Shown here: piece after piece, positions 15,226-21,245 of the stretch
Layout: every line of letters begins with the position of its first letter
How positions within the stretch are numbered: position 1 is the stretch's first letter
Assembly: GCA_037139495.1 (NCBI GenBank)
Contig: JBAXGG010000008.1
Span: forward strand, 1-33,241
Length of the DNA: 33,241 nucleotides
Direction: 5' to 3'
Origin: JAUPVS01 sp037139495
Lineage (GTDB): Bacteria > Patescibacteriota > Saccharimonadia > Saccharimonadales > JAUPVS01
The notes under the pieces: model-generated
The model's input: only the letters and a program-made list of their open reading frames with translations
Told to the model about the DNA's origin: nothing
The model's database searches: none
Position numbers and translations under genes: made by a program

Positions 15226-15256
15226 TAATTAATACATTAGTCCAAACCGCTAAACC

Positions 15257-15284
15257 TTTACTTCTTAGAAAAATGTTGTAGAAT
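15257..15284 (+). promoter_or_regulatory. Promoter for the second oxygenase-like gene (leaderless spacing)
   Basis: TTTACT (15257-15262), a 16-base spacer, and TAGAAT (15279-15284). The hexamer ends exactly six bases before the GTG at 15291, predicting a transcript that begins at that codon. The same six-base spacing is found at the other two genes of the island. Confidence 0.55.
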
Positions 15285-15290
15285 AAAAAG

Positions 15291-15905
15291 GTGAAAATGG
15301 AACTGCCTATACCTCAATTCGGCCCACTCGTAGATCAAAACTTATTTGACTTATTATTGGACGATTGCAATAACGGAATTATCACTTTCCGAAATGCTAA
15401 AGCACATACTATTGTTACAGAACTAGTTGGTGAAAATACTCTTAAACTAAATGAAATTTATCAACCGGAAGAAGAATTAGTATTGGCGACCGCAACAGTT
15501 CAAACTACTCCAGCTCTGCCAGGTAAACCTTTCCTTCCCTATAGTACCTGGCACGCTGATGTTGGGAATCAATACCCTGAAATTCTGGTTGCCGACATTC
15601 AACCACCTGAAGTTCTTAGTGGTACCATAATGGCCAATCCATCGTTAAGCGAAGGGACCAAGCATCCTGATGATCCGGCAGTTTATCCGGATAATTTTAT
15701 TCGCTGGGTAAACTTCTTGACTAAAGAAGAACTAGAAACAAAAGGTCTTTCGATATATCAAGGAAAATCTTTTCAACCTTTGATCCAAGATAAACATTTG
15801 ATACACCGATCACCCAAAAACAAAGCTCCGGAACTGGTTTTCCGGAGCTTATTGACAGGTATCTTCCTACCTAAATCGTTATTTGAGCATTACTCTACAT
15901 CTTGA
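15291..15905 (+). CDS. Putative Fe(II)/2-oxoglutarate-dependent oxygenase-like protein, paralogue 2
   Basis: 204 residues from GTG; an ATG two codons later is an alternative, but the promoter spacing favours GTG. Like the gene at 14348 it has WHAD (His88, Asp90), a strand ILVADI, a distal IHRSP (His172) and Arg185 thirteen residues on, followed by a final hydrophobic strand. Shared order and spacing (WHxD, then ILVADI/VLVANI, VLSGTI/FLVGTF, GLSI/GMSI, HRxP, Arg at +13) show the two are paralogues. Function is inferred as a 2-oxoglutarate oxygenase fold; the substrate is unknown. Its last 11 bases overlap the end of convergent rpsJ, and its codons 178-187 contain the inverted repeat that forms the rpsJ terminator. 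The only recognised neighbours are ribosomal genes, so a ribosomal substrate is one possibility. Confidence 0.82.
   Translation: MKMELPIPQFGPLVDQNLFDLLLDDCNNGIITFRNAKAHTIVTELVGENTLKLNEIYQPEEELVLATATVQTTPALPGKPFLPYSTWHADVGNQYPEILVADIQPPEVLSGTIMANPSLSEGTKHPDDPAVYPDNFIRWVNFLTKEELETKGLSIYQGKSFQPLIQDKHLIHRSPKNKAPELVFRSLLTGIFLPKSLFEHYSTS
15814..15850 (-). terminator. Intrinsic terminator of rpsJ, inside the oppositely oriented gene
   Basis: A perfect 11-bp inverted repeat (AAGCTCCGGAA at 15823-15833 and TTCCGGAGCTT at 15840-15850) with a six-base loop. On the minus strand it is followed by TGTTTTTGGG, the expected U-tract, and lies 44 bases past the rpsJ stop. On the plus strand no T-run follows, so termination is directional, for rpsJ only. 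Confidence 0.85.
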
Positions 15906-16266
15906 TTTCGGCATCGCAACCGGCAGGTAGAGATAGGTTCATTAGACTATCTATAGTTTTTGGAGTTGGTTCCAGAACATCAATAATGCGCTTATGAATC
16001 CGCATTTCGAATTGTTCACGACCCTTTTTAAAAACGTGAGGACTTTTAACCACTGTGTAGACCGTCTTCTTGGTTGGCAGTGGAATCGGTCCGGCAATAG
16101 TAGCACCGGTTCGCAAAGCGGTATCGACAATCTGCTTAGCGGACTGGTCAATAACTTTGTGGTCGTAGGCTTTTAAGCGAATACGAATCCGTTGTTTACC
16201 ATTTCCTACTTCGGTTTTAGCCACAGTAACAACTGGCTTCTTTTCAGGTTTTGGCGTTTCTGCCAT
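15895..16266 (-). CDS. rpsJ: 30S ribosomal protein S10 (uS10)
   Basis: 123 residues from the ATG at 16266, which has a strong AAGGAG six bases upstream; the frame is open to an ATG at 16290 but that would place the Shine-Dalgarno inside the gene. S10 is in the 30S head (NusE in antitermination). The body shows IRIRLKAYDHKVIDQSAKQIVDTA, GPIPLPTKKTVYTVVKSPHV, REQFEMRIHKRIIDVLEPT and LPAGCDAEIKM, with a Lys/Pro-rich N-terminal extension of about 20 residues. It has its own promoter and terminator and is not contiguous with rplC, which is unusual. Confidence 0.97.
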   Translation of the reverse strand: MAETPKPEKKPVVTVAKTEVGNGKQRIRIRLKAYDHKVIDQSAKQIVDTALRTGATIAGPIPLPTKKTVYTVVKSPHVFKKGREQFEMRIHKRIIDVLEPTPKTIDSLMNLSLPAGCDAEIKM

Positions 16267-16353
16267 ATTATTCTCCTTGTGATGTAACATCTTCGGTACG
16301 TTATAGAGAACGAAGCCAACGACTTTTAGTCATCACGATTAAATTACTAGCTA

Positions 16354-16382
16354 ATTTTACAACAGTTCGGCTACTTAGGCAA
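16354..16382 (-). promoter_or_regulatory. rpsJ promoter
   Basis: Minus strand TTGCCT (16382-16377), 17-base spacer, TAAAAT (16359-16354). The predicted start near 16347 gives a leader of about 80 bases before the rpsJ ATG. The tuf terminator lies upstream at 16567-16595, so rpsJ needs its own promoter. The rest of the 350-base tuf-rpsJ gap (16383-16566) holds no ORF or RNA gene that I can support; a 6-bp hairpin at 16462-16480 is the only structure seen. Confidence 0.6.
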
Positions 16383-16566
16383 ATCAAGGCTGTTGGTTTT
16401 GGACAAACTAACTTGAGTTTATGAAACGTAGAAACATATACCGGTACTAACTTAACTCACAAATGCTGTGATTGAGCATTAAACTCGTGGGTAATTGGTA
16501 TAAAAACGTTTACTCTTTTGAACTCAGTAGGAACTATAAGTTTGAATAATCTAATCCAATAATTAT

Positions 16567-16595
16567 AAAAGAAAAGAGCCCCCGGTCGGAGGCTC
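16567..16595 (-). terminator. Intrinsic terminator of tuf
   Basis: On the minus strand GAGCCTCC, loop GACC, GGGGGCTC form an 8-bp stem with one G-U pair, followed by TTTTCTTTT. It begins about 20 bases past the tuf stop codon. A textbook Rho-independent terminator separating tuf from rpsJ. Confidence 0.93.
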
Positions 16596-16615
16596 CTTTG
16601 ACCAACAAACTTATT

Positions 16616-17797
16616 TTATTTGCTGATCTTAGTTACAACACCTGCACCAACAGTTCGGCCACCTTCGCGTATAGCGAAGCGAAGCCCTTGTTCCATAGCG
16701 ATTGGGGCGAGCAGTTTTACCTTGAAGGTAATTGTGTCACCTGGCATAACCATCTCTTTGTCAGCAGGAAGCTCAACTTCACCAGTTACGTCCGTTGTAC
16801 GGAAGTAAAACTGCGGCTTGTAGCCTTTGAAAAATGGAGTGTGACGTCCACCTTCTTCTTTGGTGAGGATATAAACTTCAGCGTCAAATTCTGTGTGGGG
16901 ATTAACTGTACCTGGCTTAGCCAAAACTTGACCGCGCTCAATGTCATCACGTTCAATACCGCGGAGTAGGATACCAACGTTATCGCCAGCCTGACCTTGG
17001 TCAAGATTTTTCTTGAACATTTCAACACCAGTAACAGTAGACTTCTTAGTGTCTCGGATACCGACGATTTCGATTTCTTCACCAACCTTAACGATGCCTT
17101 GCTCAATACGCCCTGTCGCAACAGTACCACGTCCCTTGATTGAGAAAACATCTTCAATTGGCATTAGGAAGGGTTTGTCTAGTTCGCGTTTTGGCTCTGG
17201 AATAAAGTCGTCCATAGCTTTAACGAGTTCCATGATTGCGTCTTCGTTAGCTGCGTCACCCTCGATAGCTTTGGTAGCTGAACCCTTAATGATAGGGGCA
17301 TCTTCATCGTAACCGTTCTTAGCAAGTAATTCACGAATGTCCATTTCGACCAATTCGATAAGTTCTGGGTCGGCGATATCCATCTTGTTCATGAAAACAA
17401 GAATTTTCGGAACACCAACCTGCTTAGCAAGTAGTACGTGTTCGCGAGTTTGGGGCAATGGACCGTCGTTAGCACCAACCACTAGGATGGCACCATCGAT
17501 TTGAGCAGCACCAGTAATCATGTTCTTGACGTAGTCAGCGTGTCCTGGCATGTCGACGTGTGCGTAGTGTCTCTTTTCTGATTCGTATTCTTGGTGAGAG
17601 GTTGCAATTGTAATACCACGAGCTTTTTCTTCTGGAGCTTTGTCGATCTGGTCATAATCGACCTTCTTGTTGACGTCGCTTGGAAGTCTTTTAGCTAATA
17701 CAGTAGTGATAGCTGCGGTTAAAGTCGTTTTACCATGGTCAACGTGGCCCATAGTACCGACGTTTACGTGAGGTTTACTTCGATCAAAATCTGCCAT
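16616..17797 (-). CDS. tuf: Elongation factor Tu
   Basis: 393 residues, the bacterial norm. EF-Tu delivers aminoacyl-tRNA to the ribosome in a GTP-dependent manner. The G motifs are GHVDHGKT (about 17-24), RGITI, DMPGH (in place of the common DCPGH) and NKMD (about 137), so guanine recognition is canonical. Domains 2 and 3 follow, with RGTVATGRIEQG, GIERDDIERGQV and the C-terminal FAIREGGRTVGAGVVT. An AGGAG Shine-Dalgarno lies six bases before the ATG. It has its own promoter and terminator. Confidence 0.98.
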   Translation of the reverse strand: MADFDRSKPHVNVGTMGHVDHGKTTLTAAITTVLAKRLPSDVNKKVDYDQIDKAPEEKARGITIATSHQEYESEKRHYAHVDMPGHADYVKNMITGAAQIDGAILVVGANDGPLPQTREHVLLAKQVGVPKILVFMNKMDIADPELIELVEMDIRELLAKNGYDEDAPIIKGSATKAIEGDAANEDAIMELVKAMDDFIPEPKRELDKPFLMPIEDVFSIKGRGTVATGRIEQGIVKVGEEIEIVGIRDTKKSTVTGVEMFKKNLDQGQAGDNVGILLRGIERDDIERGQVLAKPGTVNPHTEFDAEVYILTKEEGGRHTPFFKGYKPQFYFRTTDVTGEVELPADKEMVMPGDTITFKVKLLAPIAMEQGLRFAIREGGRTVGAGVVTKISK

Positions 17798-17871
17798 ATA
17801 TTTCTCCTAAATGATATTACTGGTTTATTGTTTACATACGCAGAGCAATAGCTCACGAGAGTTACTGGGGT

Positions 17872-17900
17872 ATTTTAACGAATCTTAGGCTATTTGTAAA
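17872..17900 (-). promoter_or_regulatory. tuf promoter
   Basis: Minus strand TTTACA (17900-17895), 17-base spacer, TAAAAT (17877-17872); each hexamer matches consensus at five of six positions. The predicted start near 17865 gives a leader of about 68 bases containing a small GAGC-TATT-GCTC hairpin. Consistent with high, independent expression of EF-Tu. Confidence 0.75.
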
Positions 17901-17903
17901 GAG

Positions 17904-18089
17904 TTAATAGTGACCCCAAAAGACCCTTTGAGAGGAAACTTCATTTTCTTGGGGTTCAGCTCGTAAACGCTGAATGATATGTTTACGGGCAGCTTCAACT
18001 GCAAAGGTACTAGCAAGAAATACGATTTCCGCTACTAAACCGGCTGTCTCAATGATACTAGGCTTTTCTACTAGATTTCTATTTTCCAT
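17904..18089 (-). CDS. Small hypothetical protein with one hydrophobic segment, between fusA and tuf
   Basis: 61 residues. It starts nine bases after the fusA stop with an AGGG Shine-Dalgarno seven bases before the ATG, so it is probably co-transcribed with fusA. Residues 15-32 (TAGLVAEIVFLASTFAVE) are hydrophobic enough for a single membrane helix or an amphipathic one, followed by a basic stretch (RKHIIQRLR) and a polar tail. I do not recognise a family. Its stop lies just upstream of the tuf -35 element. No homologue of this kind is expected in the classic str operon. Confidence 0.55.
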   Translation of the reverse strand: MENRNLVEKPSIIETAGLVAEIVFLASTFAVEAARKHIIQRLRAEPQENEVSSQRVFWGHY

Positions 18090-18098
18090 TTATAATCC

Positions 18099-20186
18099 CT
18101 ACTTAGCGTTTTTTGCAATAATGGCCTCGGCAACGTGGCTCGGTACGTCAGCATAATGGTCTAGCTCCATGCTAGAACTAGCGCGACCCTGAGTAGAGCT
18201 ACGTAAGTTGGTCGTGTACCCGAACATTTCACCAAGAGGAACGAAAGCTGTGATTTCTTTAATATTAGCTGGTAGGTCTTCCATCGATTCGATGCGTCCA
18301 CGCTTGGAGTTGAGATCACCGATAACGTCACCCATAAACTGTTCTGGAGTAACTACGACCACTTTCATGATTGGCTCCATCAAAACTGGGTTAGCGGCTT
18401 TAACACCGGCTTGAAGACCCATTGAACCGGCTATCTTAAAAGCCATTTCGTTAGAATCAACATCGTGGTAGGAACCATCGTAAATTTCGGCTTTAATGTC
18501 AACTACTGGGTAACCGGCCAAAACACCGTTAGCCATAGCCTCGATAATACCTTCGTTCACAGGTTTGATGTACTCGCTAGGAATAACACCTCCCTTAATA
18601 GCATTGATGAATTCGTAACCCTTACCTGACTCGTTCTGACTGAGTCTCATCCAAACATGACCATACTGACCACGTCCACCGGATTGTCGGACAAACTTAC
18701 CTTCGGCTTCGACGCCATCTTTACGGATGGTTTCTCGGTAAGCAACTTGTGGCTGGCCTATGTTAGCCTCGACATTAAATTCACGTTTCATGCGGTCGAC
18801 TAGGATTTCTAGGTGAAGCTCACCCATACCAGAAATAATTGTTTGACCAGTTTCTTCATCTACCCGGACACGGAAAGTTGGATCTTCTTCTGCCAAACGC
18901 TGCAGGGCGATTGACATCTTATCTTGGTCGCTTTTTGTTTTTGGCTCAATAGCAATACTAACAGGCGGTTCTGGGAAAGTTATACTTTCTAGAACAATCG
19001 GTTTGTCGACATCACAGAGAGTGTGACCTGTAGTCGTACCTTTAAGACCGACGATGGCAGCGATATCACCGGCCCCAACCTCCGTAACATCTTCCCGCTT
19101 ATCAGCTTGTAAACGAACAATGCGCCCTACTCGCTCTTTACTACCAGTTGAGCTATTCAAAACATAGGAACCAGCAGTAACCTTACCGGAATAAACACGG
19201 AAATAAGCTAGCTTACCGACGAATGGGTCGGTAGTAATCTTGAAAGCTAAAGAAGCAAATGGTTCATCTTCGGATGGCTTGCGCTCAACTTCATCGCCTG
19301 TCTTAGGGTGAGTTCCCCAGGTCGAACCAACGTCCATTGGGCTTGGTAGGTAATCGTTAACGAGGTCAAGTACTTTTTCTACAATAACACCACGGCCATC
19401 ACCGCCGGTAACAATAAAGAATTTACCGGTTAAGACTGCTGAACGGATGGCCCGCTTGATTTCTTCTTTGCTTAAACCATCTTCTCCAACTTCAAAATAT
19501 TTCTCTAGGATTTTTTCATCCTCGGCGACAGCATTCTCAATTAACAGTGAGCGGGACTTCAAAACCTGATCCATCATATCTTCGGGAATTTCACCTTCAA
19601 TCAATTCTTTGTCAGTAAAGTCTTTGTAGGTGTAGGCTTTCATTTCGACGAGGTCAACGACACCGTTGATAGATTGCTCGAAACCAATTGGCAAATGAAC
19701 TGGGAAAGCACGCTTGTTTAGACGAGCATGGATAGAATCTAGTGATTTGTAGAAATCACCACCAGTTTGGTTGATCTTGTTAATAAAGCACATGCGAGGC
19801 ACACCGTACTTATCGGCTTGACGCCATACAGTCTCAGATTGAGATTCTACGCCCATTTTCCCGTCAAAAACAACGCAGGCACCATCAAGTACACGCAAAG
19901 AACGTTCAACTTCGACAGTAAAATCGATGTGTCCAGGTGTATCGATTATGTTAATTTGATTACCCTTCCAATAGCACGTAACCGAAGCAGCCACGATGGT
20001 AATACCACGTTCACGCTCTTGTTCCATCCAATCTGTAGTTGTTTCGCCTTCATGTACGGCACCGATCTTGTGATTAAGACCTGTGCGATACAAAATACCT
20101 TCGGTAGTTGTAGTTTTACCAGCGTCAATATGTGCGATAATGCCGAGGTTTCGAATATTATTCATTGCTGTTTTTTTAATTGCCAT
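18099..20186 (-). CDS. fusA: Elongation factor G with altered guanine-recognition motifs
   Basis: 695 residues, near the usual 700. EF-G drives translocation on the ribosome. The first G motifs are normal: AHIDAGKTT (about 18-26), RGITI (60-64), DTPGH (82-86). G4 is NKIN at 136-139 instead of NKMD, and the G5 region reads TGGDGRG (260-266) where GSAFKN is usual. Domains II to V are otherwise typical, including GMGELHLEILVDRMKREF, GGRGQYGHVW and the C-terminal AFVPLGEMFGYTTNLRSSTQGR. Domain IV keeps the QSGGRGQYG loop. AAGGA lies five bases before the ATG. It follows rpsG by 64 bases. Confidence 0.97.
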   Translation of the reverse strand: MAIKKTAMNNIRNLGIIAHIDAGKTTTTEGILYRTGLNHKIGAVHEGETTTDWMEQERERGITIVAASVTCYWKGNQINIIDTPGHIDFTVEVERSLRVLDGACVVFDGKMGVESQSETVWRQADKYGVPRMCFINKINQTGGDFYKSLDSIHARLNKRAFPVHLPIGFEQSINGVVDLVEMKAYTYKDFTDKELIEGEIPEDMMDQVLKSRSLLIENAVAEDEKILEKYFEVGEDGLSKEEIKRAIRSAVLTGKFFIVTGGDGRGVIVEKVLDLVNDYLPSPMDVGSTWGTHPKTGDEVERKPSEDEPFASLAFKITTDPFVGKLAYFRVYSGKVTAGSYVLNSSTGSKERVGRIVRLQADKREDVTEVGAGDIAAIVGLKGTTTGHTLCDVDKPIVLESITFPEPPVSIAIEPKTKSDQDKMSIALQRLAEEDPTFRVRVDEETGQTIISGMGELHLEILVDRMKREFNVEANIGQPQVAYRETIRKDGVEAEGKFVRQSGGRGQYGHVWMRLSQNESGKGYEFINAIKGGVIPSEYIKPVNEGIIEAMANGVLAGYPVVDIKAEIYDGSYHDVDSNEMAFKIAGSMGLQAGVKAANPVLMEPIMKVVVVTPEQFMGDVIGDLNSKRGRIESMEDLPANIKEITAFVPLGEMFGYTTNLRSSTQGRASSSMELDHYADVPSHVAEAIIAKNAK

Positions 20187-20250
20187 ATATATCCTTGCGA
20201 ATTTTTTTTACTTGGTAAATAGCTAGGCCTAGATCTGTGATTGACATATT

Positions 20251-20727
20251 TTATCTTGCGAAGTGGGCGAAAGCGCGGTTGGCTTCGGCCATCTTATGAG
20301 TATCTTCACGTTTTTTAACGGCAGTTCCAGTGTTATTGAAGGCATCGACTAGTTCAAAAGCGATGCGATCTTCCATGCTCATACCTTTACGGTTACGGCA
20401 GGCAGCTACAAACCACATCATTGTTAGGTGATTTTGGCGTTGGCCTTTAACTTCAAAAGGAATCTGGTAATTAGCGCCACCAACACGACGAGAACGAGTT
20501 TCCATCTGTGGTTGGACATTCTTCATGGCTTGATCGAAGACATCCAAAGGATTCTTCTCTTTAAGCTTATCGGCAGCTTTTTGCATACCACCGTAAACTA
20601 AACGTTCGGCTAATTGCTTCTTACCATTTAACATAACACGGTTAATAAAGCGCTGAACTTGCACACTGTTATACAGGCGGTCTGCCGGTATATCACGGAC
20701 GAGGGATTTGGTTACTTTACGAGGCAT
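20251..20727 (-). CDS. rpsG: 30S ribosomal protein S7 (uS7)
   Basis: 158 residues. S7 nucleates the 30S head and lines the E site. Visible: MPRKVTKSLVRDIPADRLYNS, VQRFINRVMLNGKKQLAERLVYGG, PQMETRSRRVGGANYQIPFEV, and the C-terminal KREDTHKMAEANRAFAHF. It starts two bases after the rpsL stop, as in the str operon. Confidence 0.97.
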   Translation of the reverse strand: MPRKVTKSLVRDIPADRLYNSVQVQRFINRVMLNGKKQLAERLVYGGMQKAADKLKEKNPLDVFDQAMKNVQPQMETRSRRVGGANYQIPFEVKGQRQNHLTMMWFVAACRNRKGMSMEDRIAFELVDAFNNTGTAVKKREDTHKMAEANRAFAHFAR

Positions 20728-20729
20728 AA

Positions 20730-21143
20730 TTATTTACCGTCCTTTTTAGCACCGTATTTGCTACGGCCTTGTTTACGACCCTGGACACCCTGAAGATCCA
20801 ATGCGCCACGAACGATATGATAACGTACACCAGGGAGATCTTTAACACGGCCACCTCGTACTAGAACGACAGCATGCTCTTGAAGATTATGGCCTTCACC
20901 TCCAATGTAGGCCCAAACTTCTTGACCGTTTTGTAATCGCACACGTGCAACCTTACGTAAAGCCGAGTTTGGCTTTTTAGGGGTCTTGGTAGTTACCTTT
21001 ACACAAACACCGCGTTTGAATGGGGCAGCCTTGTCGTAGTTGACGTTCTTTAAGTTGTTAGTAACTTTGTGTAGGGCTGGCGACTTAGACTTGCTCGATT
21101 TGTCGACTCGGCCTTTGCGCACTAACTGATTTATTGTTGGCAT
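20730..21143 (-). CDS. rpsL: 30S ribosomal protein S12 (uS12)
   Basis: 137 residues. S12 controls decoding accuracy. It contains TTKTPKKPNSALRKVARVRL with the Lys equivalent to streptomycin-site Lys42, IGGEGHNLQEHAVVLVRGGRVKDLPGVRYH with the Lys87 and the Asp that RimO modifies in other bacteria, and a basic tail. AAGGAG lies four bases before the ATG. The 102-base gap behind rpoC contains only weak promoter-like hexamers and a 5-bp GTGAG/CTCAC hairpin. Confidence 0.98.
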   Translation of the reverse strand: MPTINQLVRKGRVDKSSKSKSPALHKVTNNLKNVNYDKAAPFKRGVCVKVTTKTPKKPNSALRKVARVRLQNGQEVWAYIGGEGHNLQEHAVVLVRGGRVKDLPGVRYHIVRGALDLQGVQGRKQGRSKYGAKKDGK

Positions 21144-21245
21144 ATAGCTCCTTGAAATGTCTGTAATCTGCTGCTGCGAGTGAGAATGCCTGTACTCACC
21201 TGGCTCGGACTACTTATATTTAATGTACTAACTTTAACAGATTTG

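Noticed and set aside
16267..16290. Longer rpsJ from the ATG at 16290
   Set aside because: The AAGGAG Shine-Dalgarno lies between this ATG and the one at 16266, so the downstream start is correct.
16462..16480. 6-bp hairpin AATGCT/AGCATT in the tuf-rpsJ gap, considered as terminator or small RNA
   Set aside because: No U-tract on either strand and no promoter close by; could be chance in a 350-base A/T-rich gap.
19767..20222. 151-codon plus-strand ORF antisense to fusA
   Set aside because: It lies opposite the conserved G domain of EF-G, has no ribosome-binding site and its composition mirrors the real frame; it is a shadow.
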